Shown: one piece after another, positions 44,003 to 54,640 of the stretch
How positions within the stretch are numbered: position 1 is the first letter of the stretch
Layout of the letters: each line of letters begins with the position of its first letter
NCBI RefSeq assembly: GCF_905171765.1
Contig: NC_053392.1
Coordinates: 38,076,956 to 38,140,955, forward strand
Length of the DNA stretch: 64,000 bases
DNA from: Bufo bufo
Taxonomy: Eukaryota > Chordata > Amphibia > Anura > Bufonidae
Reading direction: 5' to 3'
Made by a program: the position numbers and the translations under genes
The notes under the pieces: generated by a model
The model's database searches: none
Seen by the model: only the letters and a program-made list of their open reading frames with translations
Told to the model about the DNA's origin: nothing

Positions 44003-45374
44003 TGTGTGGAGCAGGGACAGACTGTTAGGGACACCAAACGCTAGCTAATAGGGCCACAAAAGTCCTTTTAAGGACTGGTATAGGTGTGGTATTTATTGGT
44101 GTGCAGTATATAGGGGTGTAATACACTTATACAGGGCAGTCTTTGCCGCAGGTAAAGGGGGAGTGTGAGTGTGACTCACCCCAGCCTGGTGAGTGGCGCC
44201 GCGGCGGAGCAACCAGCAACAGGGACTAAGTCTCCGCCTCCGGAGCTAAAGGGATCGGGTAATGAGTCATGGACTCATGTGACCACCAGTGACTCACTCA
44301 CCTTACATAGGCAGACCTGCCACTGCCGCGCCAGGAGGAGGAGGTAGGTAGAGCTGCACGCATATTGACTTTATTTTATATTAGAAATTTAGACCGGTCA
44401 GTCGGTCAGGTCACCGAATTATTAATTAACCCCATTCATAATTTAGTGGGGGATTATTATAGAGACGGCCCCAGCCCCAGGAGACATAAGGGGTTGGGTT
44501 CTCTCTGTCTGCTGCTGAACTGTGGCCTGGGGCCACCCGGCCACATTTACTAATCTTTGCTCAGGGGGGCCCTCATGGTGTGGTGTGGACTGGTCATTTT
44601 CACTAAGGAATATAGTTTAACCATTTATGTGCAAAAGAGAAAATAAGAAGTCAGCTCCAATCAGATATCTGCACATAGACCAAGACTCTTGGTTAAGCAC
44701 ACAGAGAGAACCCCTTATGTCTCTCGTCTCTCTAATAATCCACCAGTAATTTAAATAACCCCATTAGTGGGGGATTATTATAGAGACGGGAGACATAAGG
44801 GGTTGGGTTCTCTCTGTCTGCTGAACTGTGGCCTGGGGCCACCCGGCCACATTTACTAATCTTTGCTCAGGAGGGCCCTCATAAATAAAGACCCACATGG
44901 TGTGGACTGGTCATTTTTACTAAGGAATATAGTTTAACCATTTATGTGCAAAAGAGAAAATCAGAAGTCAGCTCCAATCAGATATCTACACATAGACCAA
45001 GAGTCTTGGTCTATGTGCAGATATCTGATTGGAGCTGACTTAGTGACTTCTTTTTTTCTCTTTTGGACATAAACGGTTAAACTATATTCCTTAGTAAAAA
45101 TGACCATTCCACACCACACCATGAGGGCCCCCCTGAGCAAAGGGTGACACCAGCCATAGCAACGCCACTGCCTCTATCTGTATGTCGCTGGAGTGCACGG
45201 CAGGCTCGCTTTTCTGAAGGAAGTGGAACTGTGAACTGTCTGAACTCTGAATGGCTGTACAGTCAGTAGTGGCATGTGACACATGTGGCAATAATAATGT
45301 GTCTGCTGGCCTGCAGCCTGGTAAAGACCTGTGTCATGTCATGTGTGATGTGCATCCCAATTATGCCATACATA

Positions 45375-46313
45375 CAGTACAGACCAAAAGTTTGGATACA
45401 CCTTCTCATTCAAAGAGTTTTCTTTATTTTAATGACTATGAAAATTGTAGATTCACACTGAAGGCATCAAAACTATGAATTAACACATGTGGAATTATAT
45501 ACATAACAAACAAATGTGAAACAACTGAAAATATGTCATATTCTAGGTTCTTCAAAGTAGCCATCTTTTGCTTTGATTACTGCTTTGCACACTCTTGGCA
45601 TTCTCTTGATGAGCTTCAAGAGGTAGTCCCCTGAAATGGTTTTCACTTCACAGGTGTGCCCTGTCAGGTTTAATAAGTGGGATTTCTTGCCTTATAAATG
45701 GGGTTGGGACCATCAGTTGCGTTGAGGAGAAGTCAGGTGGATACACAGCTGATAGTCCTACTGAATAGACTGTTAGAATTTGTATTATGGCAAGAAAAAA
45801 GCAGCTAAGTAAAGAAAAACAAGTGGCCATCATTACTTTAAGAAATGAAGGTCAGTCAGTCAGCCGAAAAATTGGGAAAACTTTGAAAGTAAGGGCTATT
45901 TGACCATGAAGGAGAGTGATGGGGTGCTTCGCCAGATGACCTGGCCTCCACAGTCACCGGACCTGAATCCAATCGAGATGGTTTGGGGTGAGCTGGACCG
46001 CAGAGTGAAGGCAAAAGGGCCAACAAGTGCTAAGCATCTCTTGGAACTCCTTCAAGACTGTTGGAAGACCATTTCAGGGGACTACCTCTTGAAGCTCATC
46101 AAGAGAATGCCAAGAGTGTGCAAAGCAGTAATCAAAGCAAAAGGTAGCTACTTTGAAGAACCTAGAATGTGACATATTTTCAGTTGTTTCACACTTGTTT
46201 GTTATGTATATAATTCCAGATGTATTAATTCATAGTTTTGATGCCTTTATAGTCATGAAAATAAAGAAAACTCTTTGAATGAGAAGGTGTGTCCAAACTT
46301 TTGGTCTGTACTG
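45375..46313 (+). mobile_element. Tc1/mariner-like element, internally deleted
   Basis: 939 bp between TA dinucleotides (45373-45374, 46314-46315), termini CAGTACAGACCAAAAGTTTG and its inverse. The inverted repeats are about 265 bp long and reach into the transposase 3' coding region, so the left repeat contains an inverted copy of the last codons. Confidence 0.92.
45787..46172 (+). pseudogene. Tc1-like transposase remnant
   Basis: N-terminus MARKKQLSKEKQVAIITLRN with the first helix-turn-helix (EGQSVSRKIGKTLK), then a deletion near 45890 that removes the DNA-binding rest and most of the catalytic core. The C-terminal part has WPPQSPDLNPIEMVWGELD, the third acidic residue block of DD34E enzymes, to FEEPRM and stop at 46170-46172. 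Inactive. Confidence 0.92.
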
Positions 46314-46571
46314 TACGTGTGCAGATACTGGTTCTGTACTCCTGTGAGGCTGCAAGGCAGGGGTGTGGTGTGGACCACTCCTGAGACTGCATGTGCTTAG
46401 GCCTCATGCACACGGCCATTTTTTGGGTCCACATGGGGACCCATTCACTGTGTGTTGTGTGTTGTGGTGGAGGGCGTGATTGCATGCTAGGGTGTGTGAA
46501 GGCGGGATCCAGGGGGCCCAAGTAAATTCAATATTAAAGACGGGGCCCAATCAATATTAAAGACGGCCCTG

Positions 46572-47163
46572 CACTTATAATATACTTTCTAATATAGAAA
46601 GCATATTATAGTGGATTTGTATTGTGGAGCATTGTGACTGGTGATCGGTTCTGCAGCGATACTACAACTACAAAGAGTGACAAACGCAATTAGAAAAAAG
46701 TATTATAACTGGTGTGATTATAGACCAGTGGCCCCCAAAACCACATATTGAAGCGGGGTGTTATCTAAGAATATACTACTCAAAAAGTGTATTTTGGTAC
46801 TGCAGAAATGTAATCGCTTTCACTGCGTTACCTCTGCTACACACAGTGAGAAAATTTAAAGGACATTTTTTTAAAAACTGGTGTGATTATAGACCAGTTG
46901 ACCCCAAAGCGACATATTGAAGCGGGCTGTTATCTAAGAATATACTTCTCAAATAGTGTATTTTGGTACTGAAGAAATTTAGGAGCTTTTACTGCGTTAC
47001 CTCTGCTACACACAGTGAGAAAATTTAAAGGAATTTTTTTTTATAACTGGTGTGATTATAGACCAGTGTCCCCCAAAACGACATATTGAAGCGGGGTGTT
47101 ATATACCTTCTTCCACATACACTGCGATTCTCTAGAGACTTTTGTCAACGGGTCATTTAAAAA
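46572..47163 (+). repeat. 168-bp tandem array, 5' of hAT-C transposase
   Basis: AACTGGTGTGATTATAGACC recurs at 46708, 46876 and 47045; about three units of 168 bp with landmarks ACATATTGAAGCGGG and CACACAGTGAGAAAATTTAA. The array ends about 20 bases before the transposase ATG at 47164, the same position as the 295-bp array in hAT-A. Confidence 0.88.
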
Positions 47164-47326
47164 ATGACAGGCATAGGAAGAGGCAGGCCCTTCCGCAATG
47201 GTGGTAGGGGTAGGGCAGGAGCACCAGGGCGGAGCCAAAGTGGGAAGTTGCAGATGGTGCGTGCGATTACTTTAAAGGACGCACCAGACTTGGTTGAGTG
47301 GCTCACTCAGCCTTCCGCTTCTGTAC
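47164..47326 (+). pseudogene. hAT-C transposase, N-terminal fragment
   Basis: ATG 47164. Arg/Gly-rich start MTGIGRGRPFRNGGRGRAG followed by LKDAPDLVEWLTQPSAS, parallel to the hAT-B start (MTGRGRPPRRGRRGRG ... SEDVVDWLRQDTQSS). It is cut after the codons for SAS by insertion of hAT-B and continues after 57154. Confidence 0.9.
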
Positions 47327-47832
47327 TAGTGATGTCGCGAACATAAAATTTTCAGTTCGCGAACAGCGAACGCGAACTTCCGCAAATGTTCGCGAACTGG
47401 CGAACCGGGCGAACCGCCATAGACTTCAATAGACAGGCGAATTTTAAAACCCACAGGGACTCTTTCTGGCCACAATAGTGATGAGAAAGTTGTTTCAAGG
47501 GGTCTAACACCTGGACTGTGGCATGCCGGAGGGGGATCTATGGCAAAACTCCCATGGAAAATTACGTAGTGGACGCAGAGTCGGGTTTTAATCCATAAAG
47601 GGCATAAATCAACTAACATTCCTAAATTGTTTGGAATAACGTGCTTTAAAACATCCAGTGTGTGTATACGATCAGGTATGATGTTGTATCGATCAGGTAG
47701 TGTAAGGGTTACGCCCGCATCACAGACATTGACAGACCAAACTCCCCTTTTAATGCACCGCAAACAGTTCATTTGCACAACCGCAAACTCCCCATTTGCA
47801 CAAGGTTGGATACCAAGCTAGCCACGTCCCGG

Positions 47833-47888
47833 TGATGTCATTGAAGGTTTCTTCCTCCACCCAGCCACGTACAACACCAAGGGTCCCC
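47833..47888 (-). pseudogene. Displaced transposase fragment X1 in hAT-B 3' region
   Basis: About 56 bp closely matching 50361-50415 in the transposase gene (shared CCAGCCACGTACAACACCA). Non-functional. Confidence 0.82.
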
Positions 47889-47899
47889 GAAAGGTCAAT

Positions 47900-48760
47900 T
47901 GAATTGATTTTTCGAACGGGGAGATGGTTAAAAAAACGCTGGCTCCCTCCCCTTTGTTTTTATCCACGGTGACTGCGTCTGCGCCGTGCAATTTACTGTC
48001 ACACCCGATATGAGTGGTATTTTCTGTAGTACTATTCTCATCAGTTTAATCCCTCTAACGTCCCCGACTCCCCAATCTGGGGGCCATTTATTAAACAGAT
48101 TTTTCGGACGGGGAGATGGTTAAAAAAACGCTGGCTCCCTCCACTCTGTTTTAATCCACGGTGACTGCGTCTGCGCCGTGCAATTTACTGTCACACCCGA
48201 TATGAGTGGTATTTTCTGTAGTACTATTCTCATCAGTTTAATCCCTCTAACGTCCCCAATCTGGGTGCCATTTATTGAATAGATTTTTCGAACGGGGAGA
48301 TGGTTAAAAAAAACCTGGCTCCCTCCACTCTGTTTTAAACCACGGTGACTGCGTCTGCGCCGTGCAATTTACTGTCACACCCGATATGAGTGGTATTTTC
48401 TGTAGTACTATTCTCATCAGTTTAATCCCTCTAACGTCCCCAATCTGGGTGCCATTTATTGAATAGATTTTTCGAACGGGGAGATGGTTAAAAAAACGCT
48501 GGCTCCCTCCACTCTGTTTTAAACCACGGTGACTGCATCTGCGCCGTGCAATTTACTGTCACACCCGATATGAGTGGTATTTTCTGTAGTACTATTCTCA
48601 TCAGTTTAATCCCTCTAACATCCCCAATCTGGGGGCCATTTATTAAATAGATTTTTTGAACGGGGAGATGGTTAAAAAAACGCTGGCTCCCTCCACCGAT
48701 ATGAGTGGTATTTTCTGTAGTATTATTCTCATCAGTTTAATCCCTGTTACGTCCCATATC
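47900..48760 (-). repeat. 184-bp tandem array, 3' of hAT-B transposase
   Basis: CGGGGAGATGGTTAAAAAAA recurs at 47917, 48109, 48293, 48477 and 48661 (192 bp then 184 bp spacing). Other landmarks: GTCTGCGCCGTGCAATTTAC and GATATGAGTGGTATTTTCTG. The last unit is shortened by about 100 bp. Confidence 0.92.
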
Positions 48761-48762
48761 AG

Positions 48763-48806
48763 GAATTGCCTTTTATGAAAAAAAATTTAGGCCGGGTACC
48801 TTCGAC
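48763..48806 (-). pseudogene. Displaced transposase fragment X2 in hAT-B 3' region
   Basis: About 44 bp matching 51633-51676 of the gene (GAAAAAAAATTT and CCGGGTACCTTC shared), region of PGRNFFSKKAI. Non-functional. Confidence 0.75.
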
Positions 48807-49046
48807 TGCCTTCACAGTGACAGACCAAACTCTCATACACTAAACTGAATTGATTTCAGGAACCGGGAGATGGAAAAAGCAGCTTGGTCGGTCCTCTTAC
48901 TCCCAAATTGGGGCACTGCGCGTGCACAGAGCAATGTGCTGTGACACCCTATATGAGTGGTGTCTTAACTAGTACTATTGCTATCAGTTTAATCCCTGTT
49001 ACGGACCCTATCCGGTCGAATTGATTAACCATTGTCGAATCCCCCA

Positions 49047-49188
49047 TTGACATCCCCCTTATAAGCTGTGTAAAGCATATTTTTTAGTTTGGTTTTGAAC
49101 TGCTGCATCCTTTCCGACTTTTGGTAATTTGGTAACATTTCTGCCACTTTCTGCTTATACCGGGGGTCTAGTAGCGTGGCCACCCGAT
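49047..49188 (-). pseudogene. Displaced transposase fragment X3 in hAT-B 3' region
   Basis: About 140 bp, nearly identical to 50098-50237 of the intact gene, the part coding LLDPRYKQKVAEML ... YTAYKGDV. It reads in frame inside a short 67-codon frame (49025-49228) but has no BED, core or dimerisation domain. Confidence 0.9.
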
Positions 49189-49629
49189 CGCTTTTGGTCT
49201 GACCATAATGAAGCAACGGCCTTATCATCTGGGGTGTGGCAACATTGCCAACACACTTTTATAGAGGTGATGATGATTGCTTCATTGTGATACGCAAGCC
49301 CCTTCACCACAACAAGGTAACGATCACGAAGGGGAATTGACACTTGTATGTGCCTTTTTTTTTTGGTTTGTTTTTGCAGCCACAGTGCTGCACCATAGGA
49401 CAGAAAAATTAGGCATGTACACATGCCTGAAAAATAATGGCACTGTTGCAGACGCTATTGTAGCAGCGGCCGGAAAAATTTATGTTTTCCAGGCAGAAAA
49501 GTGACTAAAACATTACGGCTTGAACCCTAGTTGGTGGTGGAGAATTCACGAAAGTCATCCGGTATGCAGACATTAAATACAGCAGCGTGGGGACCATTTT
49601 GAGGCCAAGGCATGTAATCAGGCCTTTTG
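49189..49629 (-). other. 3' untranslated region of hAT-B transposase
   Basis: No gene. Contains a run of T (49352-49361) and AATAA-like tracts; 49500-49629 is directly after the stop codon. No similarity to other parts of the window seen. Confidence 0.5.
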
Positions 49630-52600
49630 TTAGTCAAACGTATCCCCCACTGTCAGTCCCTTCGGGATCCATGCCTCATTCATCTTTATGAAGGTGAGGT
49701 AATCAACACTTTTTTGACCGAGGCGACTTCTCTTGTCAGTGACAATGCCTCCTGCTGCACTGAAGCTCCTTTCTGACAGGACACTTGAAGCAGGGCAGGC
49801 CAGAAGTTCTATCGCAAACTGGGATAGCTCAGGCCACAGGTCAAGCCTGCACACCCAGTAGTGAAGGGGTTCATTGCTCCTCAGAGTGTCGATATCTGCT
49901 GTTAAGGCGAGGTAGTCTGCTACCTGTCGGTCGAGTCGTTCTCTAAGGCTGGATCCCGAAGGGCTGTGGCGATGAGTAGGACTGAAAAAGCTCCGCATGT
50001 CCTCCATCAACAACACATCTGTAAATCGTCCAGTCCTTGCCGCCGTGGTAGGAGGAGGATTACACTCACCTCTTCCCCTGTTAGATTCCCGTTGTGCTGT
50101 GACATCTCCCTTATAAGCTGTGTAAAGCATATTTTTTAGTTTGGTTTTGAACTGCTGCATCCTTTCCGACTTTCGGTAATTTTGTAACATTTCTGCCACT
50201 TTCTGCTTATACCGGGGGTCTAGTAGCGTGGTCACCCAGTACAGATCGTTCTCCTTTATCCTTTTTATACGTGGGTCCCTCAACAGACATGACAGCATGA
50301 AAGACCCCATTTGAACAAGGTTGGATGCAGAGCTTCTCATTTCCCGTTCCTCGTCCTCACTGATGTCATTGACGGTCTGTTCTTCCCCCCAGCCACGTAC
50401 AACACCATGGGTCCCAGATAGGTGACAACAACGAGCACCCTGGGGTGCCTGCTGTGGTTGGTCTTCCTCCTCCTCAAAGCCGCCACATTCCTCCTCTGAC
50501 TCCTCTTCCTCATACTCCTCTTCCAGCGTTGCTGCAGGTCCGGCAAGCGATGATGACAAGGCTGTTTCTGGTGGTGATGGTGACCACAACTCTTCCTCTT
50601 CCTCTTCACGCTCATCTACAGCCTGATCCAGAACTCTTCGCAGGGCACGCTCCAGGAAGAAAACAAATGGGATGAGGTCGCTGATGGTGGCTTCGGTGCG
50701 ACTGACTAGGTTTGTCACCTCCTCAAAAGGACGCATAAGCCTACAGGCATTGCGCATGAGTGTCCAGTAACGTGGCAAAAAGATTCCCAGCTCCGCAGAG
50801 GCTGTCCTAGCACCCCGGTCATACAAATACTCGTTGACGGCTTTTTCTTGTTGGAGCAGGCGGTCGAACATTAGGAGTGTTGAATTCCAACGTGTCGGGC
50901 TGTCGCATATCAAGCGCCTCACTGGCATGTTGTTTCGCCGCTGAATATCGGAAAAGTGCGCCATGGCCGTGTAGGAACGCCTGAAATGGCCACACACCTT
51001 CCTGGCCTGCTTGAGGACGTCCTGTAAGCCTGGGTACTTAGACACAAAACGTTGTACGATGAGATTCAACACATGTGCCATGCACGGCACATGTGACAAC
51101 TTGCCCAAATTTAATGCCGCCAACAGATTGCTTCCATTGTCACACACCACTTTGCCGATCTCCAGTTGGTGCGGGGTCAGCCACTGATCCACCTGTGCGT
51201 TCAGGGCGGACAGGAGTGCTGGTCCTGTGTGGCTCTCTGCTTTCAGGCAAGTCAACCCCAAGATAGCGTTACACTGTCGTATCCGGGATGTGGAATAGCC
51301 CCTGGGGAGCTGGGGGGAATCAGTTGATGTGCAGCCAGACGCCGCAGCAGAAGAGGACTCAGCCGAGGAGGAAATTAAAGAGGATGGAGTAGGAGTAGAG
51401 GAGGTGGCAGTAGGTCTGCCTGCAAGTCGTGGTGGTGTCACCAACTCCGCTGCAGAGCCACGCATTCCATGCTTGTCAGCCGTCAGCAGGTTGACCCAAT
51501 GCGCAGTATACGTGATATACCTGCCCTGACCGTGCTTTGCAGACCAGGTATCAGTGGTCAGATGGACCCTTGCCCCAACACTGTATGCCAGAGATGCCAT
51601 GACTTCCTTTTCAATGACATGGTAGAGGTTTGGGATTGCCTTTTTTGAAAAAAAATTTCGTCCGGGTACCTTCCACTGTGGTGTCCCAATAGCGACAAAT
51701 TTTTTGAAGGCCTCAGACTCTACCAGCTGGTATGGTAAAAGCTGGCGGGCTAAGAGTTCCGTCAAGCCAGCTGTCAGTCGCCGGGCAAGGGGGTGACTTT
51801 GTGACATTGGCTTCTTATGCTCAAACATGTCCTTGACAGACACCTGACTGTGGGCAGATGAGCAGGAACTGCTGAAGGTGAGAGATGGAGTGGCGGGTGG
51901 TTGAGAGGGGGCAGGGAGGACAGCAGTGGTTGACGTGGCTGAAGATGCAGGACCAGGAGGAGCATGGTGGCTTTGAGTTTGTGTGCTGCTTGTACTCATG
52001 TGTTGATCCCATAGGCGTTTGTGATGTGAGATCATGTGCCTTCGCAAAGCAGTTGTACCAAGGTGGGTGTTGGACTTCCCACGACTCAGTTTCTTTTGGC
52101 ACAGGTTGCAAATGGCATTGCTTTTATCAGAGGCAGACACACAAAAAAAATGCCACACTGCTGAGCTTTGCAATGACGGCATTCTAGTGGTGGCAACAGC
52201 ATGCGTTGACTGGCGTGCTGTCTGGCTGACCCCAGGTGCCGATACATGCTGTCTGACTGTGCCACTAACTCCTTGCGACGACCTCCCCCTGCTTCCAACT
52301 CGTCTCCTCATTCTCTCTGTCTCCCCTTCAGAACTTTCCCCCTCTTCTTCTCTTCGAGCAGGCACCCACGTGGCATCCGTGGACACATCGTCATCATCAA
52401 CCGCTTCACTTGTATCTGACACCTCAGCAAAGGAAGCAGCAGCGGGTACAACATCATCATCATCACACTGTACGTCCATGTGTGTAATGCTGCCTGACTG
52501 AGACATATCCCCGTAATCTACATCATCTGGCAATAATGGTTGCGCATCACTAATTGCATCCAACTGATGTGTAAATAACTCCTCTGACGGATCAAGTGAA

Positions 52601-52878
52601 GCGGCTGTGGTGGCTGTGGTGGTAGTGGCGACGGGCGGGTGCGTGGTAACTTGAGAGCAGGTGACCGAAGCTGAGTTGGAGGAGGATGGTGCGTCAAGGT
52701 TCTTAGCGGAAGCTGTTGAAGATTGGGTGTCCTGTCTAAGCCAGTCAACTACGTCCTCTGAATTTTTCGGGTTCAGGGTACGTGGCCTCTGAAAACTGGG
52801 CATTATTCCAGGGACAGTGGAAATCACAGCACCACGACCACGACGGCCCCTGCGGGGTGGCCTGCCTCTGCCTGTCAT
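49630..52878 (-). CDS. hAT-B transposase, intact (1,082 residues)
   Basis: A BED-type hAT transposase without stops or frameshifts. It should bind the element ends and catalyse cut-and-paste transposition in the nucleus. N-terminus MTGRGRPPRRGRRGRG includes an AT-hook-like GRP flanked by Arg. Acidic, Ser/Thr-rich linker to about 235. BED finger at 239-293 with Cys257, Cys260, His281 and His285/286. RNase H-like core with Asp443 (HLTTDTWS) and Asp580 (VVCDNGSN), Arg663-Trp664 (SPTRWNS) in the helical insertion, a Glu-rich insert at 756-806, and Glu1036 in LSERSFSAAGG within the dimerisation domain (about 1003-1075). Longer than typical hAT transposases of 600-800 residues because of linkers. 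Start: first Met, directly behind the 5' array side; the closely related hAT-C start aligns to it. Confidence 0.93.
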   Translation of the reverse strand: MTGRGRPPRRGRRGRGAVISTVPGIMPSFQRPRTLNPKNSEDVVDWLRQDTQSSTASAKNLDAPSSSNSASVTCSQVTTHPPVATTTTATTAASLDPSEELFTHQLDAISDAQPLLPDDVDYGDMSQSGSITHMDVQCDDDDVVPAAASFAEVSDTSEAVDDDDVSTDATWVPARREEEGESSEGETERMRRRVGSRGRSSQGVSGTVRQHVSAPGVSQTARQSTHAVATTRMPSLQSSAVWHFFCVSASDKSNAICNLCQKKLSRGKSNTHLGTTALRRHMISHHKRLWDQHMSTSSTQTQSHHAPPGPASSATSTTAVLPAPSQPPATPSLTFSSSCSSAHSQVSVKDMFEHKKPMSQSHPLARRLTAGLTELLARQLLPYQLVESEAFKKFVAIGTPQWKVPGRNFFSKKAIPNLYHVIEKEVMASLAYSVGARVHLTTDTWSAKHGQGRYITYTAHWVNLLTADKHGMRGSAAELVTPPRLAGRPTATSSTPTPSSLISSSAESSSAAASGCTSTDSPQLPRGYSTSRIRQCNAILGLTCLKAESHTGPALLSALNAQVDQWLTPHQLEIGKVVCDNGSNLLAALNLGKLSHVPCMAHVLNLIVQRFVSKYPGLQDVLKQARKVCGHFRRSYTAMAHFSDIQRRNNMPVRRLICDSPTRWNSTLLMFDRLLQQEKAVNEYLYDRGARTASAELGIFLPRYWTLMRNACRLMRPFEEVTNLVSRTEATISDLIPFVFFLERALRRVLDQAVDEREEEEEELWSPSPPETALSSSLAGPAATLEEEYEEEESEEECGGFEEEEDQPQQAPQGARCCHLSGTHGVVRGWGEEQTVNDISEDEEREMRSSASNLVQMGSFMLSCLLRDPRIKRIKENDLYWVTTLLDPRYKQKVAEMLQNYRKSERMQQFKTKLKNMLYTAYKGDVTAQRESNRGRGECNPPPTTAARTGRFTDVLLMEDMRSFFSPTHRHSPSGSSLRERLDRQVADYLALTADIDTLRSNEPLHYWVCRLDLWPELSQFAIELLACPASSVLSERSFSAAGGIVTDKRSRLGQKSVDYLTFIKMNEAWIPKGLTVGDTFD

Positions 52879-54640
52879 TTTTTTTTTAGATAAGTGGTAC
52901 TACGCGTGCTAGGTACTGTGCCACCCGGTATGAGTGGTTGGCACTGGCAGTGGGCACACTACAGTCTGTGGAAGTGGGCCTGACACACACTGGCAGCAGG
53001 CAAGCAACTGAATTTAGACTACTGTCTAAAAATTAAATGCCTTATTTATCGGCAAGCTACTGTGCCACCCGGTATCAGTGGTTGGCACTGGCAGTGGGCA
53101 CACTACAGTCAGTGGAAGAGGGCCTGACACACACTGGCAGCAGGCAAGCAACTGAAATTACACTAAAGTGTAAAAATTAAATGCCTTATTTATCGGCAAG
53201 CTACTGTGCCACCCGGTATGAATGGTTGGCACTGGCAGTGGGCACACTACAGTCAGTGGAAGAGGGCCTGACACACACTGGCAGCAGGCAAGCAACTGAA
53301 TTTAGACTACTGTCTAAAAATTAAATGCCTTATTTATCGGCAAGCTACTGTGCCACCCGGTATCAGTGGTTGGCACTGGCAGTGGGCACACTACAGTCAG
53401 TGGAAGCGGGCCTGACACACACTGGCAGCAGGCAAGCAACTGAAATTACACTAAAGTGTAAAAATTAAATGCCTTATTTATCGACAAGCTACTGTGCCAC
53501 CCGGTATCAGTGGTTGGCACTGGCAGTGGGCACACTACAGTCAGTGGAAGCGGGCCTGACACACACTGGCAGCAGGCAAGCAACTGAATTTAGACTACTG
53601 TCTAAAAATTAAATGCCTTATTTATCGGCAAGCTACTGTGCCACCCGGTATCAGTGGTTGGCACTGGCAGTGGGCACACTACAGTCAGTAGAAGCGGGCC
53701 TGACACACACTGGCAGCAGGCAAGCAACTGAAATTACACTAAAGTGTAAAAATTAAATGCCTTATTTATCGGCAAGCTACTGTGCCACCCGGTATCAGTG
53801 GTTGGCACTGGCAGTGGGCACACTACAGTCAGTGGAAGCGGGCCTGACACACACTGGCAGCAGGCAAGCAACTGAAATTACACTAAAGTGTAAAAATTAA
53901 ATGCCTTATTTATCGGCAAGCTACTGTGCCACCCGGTATGAGTGGTTGGCACTGGCAGTGGGCACACTACAGTCAGTGGAAGAGGGCCTGACACACTGAC
54001 TGGCAGCAGGCAAGCAACTGAATTTAGACTACTGTCTAAAAATTAAATGCCTTATTTATCGGCAAGCTACTGTGCCACCCGGTATCAGTGGTTGGCACTG
54101 GCAGTGGGCACACTACAGTCAGTGGAAGCGGGCCTGACACACACTGGCAGCAGGCAAGCAACTGAAATTACACTAAAGTGTAAAAATTAAATGCCTTATT
54201 TATCGGCAAGCTACTGTGCCACCCGGTATCAGTGGTTGGCACTGGCAGTGGGCACACTACAGTCAGTGGAAGAGGGCCTGACACACACTGGCAGCAGGCA
54301 AGCAACTGAATTTAGACTACTGTCTAAAAATTAAATGCCTTATTTATCGGCAAGCTACTGTGCCACCCGGTATCAGTGGTTGGCACTGGCAGTGGGCACA
54401 CTACAGTCAGTGGAAGCGGGCCTGACACACACTGGCAGCAGGCAAGCAACTGAATTTAGACTACTGTCTAAAAATTAAATGCCTTATTTATCGGCAAGCT
54501 ACTGTGCCACCCGGTATCAGTGGTTGGCACTGGCAGTGGGCACACTACAGTCAGTTGAAGTCGGCCTGACACACACTAGCAGCAGGCAAGCAGCTGAAAT
54601 TACACTAAAGTGTAAAAATTAAATGCCTTTTTTATGCAAA
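52879..54640 (-). repeat. 144-bp tandem array, 5' of hAT-B transposase
   Basis: About 12 units of 144 bp marked by TGCCACCCGGTAT (52921, 53065, 53209 and so on) and GGCACTGGCAGTGGGCACAC. Two subtypes alternate (AATTTAGACTACTGTCTAAA versus AAATTACACTAAAGTGTAAA; each subtype is itself a small palindrome). It starts about 30 bases from the transposase ATG. Confidence 0.94.

Larger units (their letters stand above)
44132..46571. mobile_element. hAT-D, non-autonomous, with complex inverted repeats
   Basis: Termini CAGGGCAGTCTTTGCCG and, inverted, CAGGGCCGTCTTTAATATTG, with a perfect 8-bp duplication CACTTATA (44124-44131, 46572-46579). Between them a segment of about 250 bp occurs twice directly (about 44440-44700 and 44755-45005) and a part of it once inverted (45005-45130), landmarks TCAGCTCCAATCAGATATCT and GGGGATTATTATAGAGACGG. 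A Tc1-like element is nested at 45375. 46398-46445 (TTAGGCCTCATGCACACGGCC) looks like one end of another MITE. No transposase. Confidence 0.85.

Noticed and set aside
49630..52878. hAT-B transposase as a domesticated gene rather than a transposon gene
   Set aside because: It is flanked by matching ends and a perfect target duplication, which identifies it as part of a mobile element. Co-option cannot be excluded but nothing points to it.
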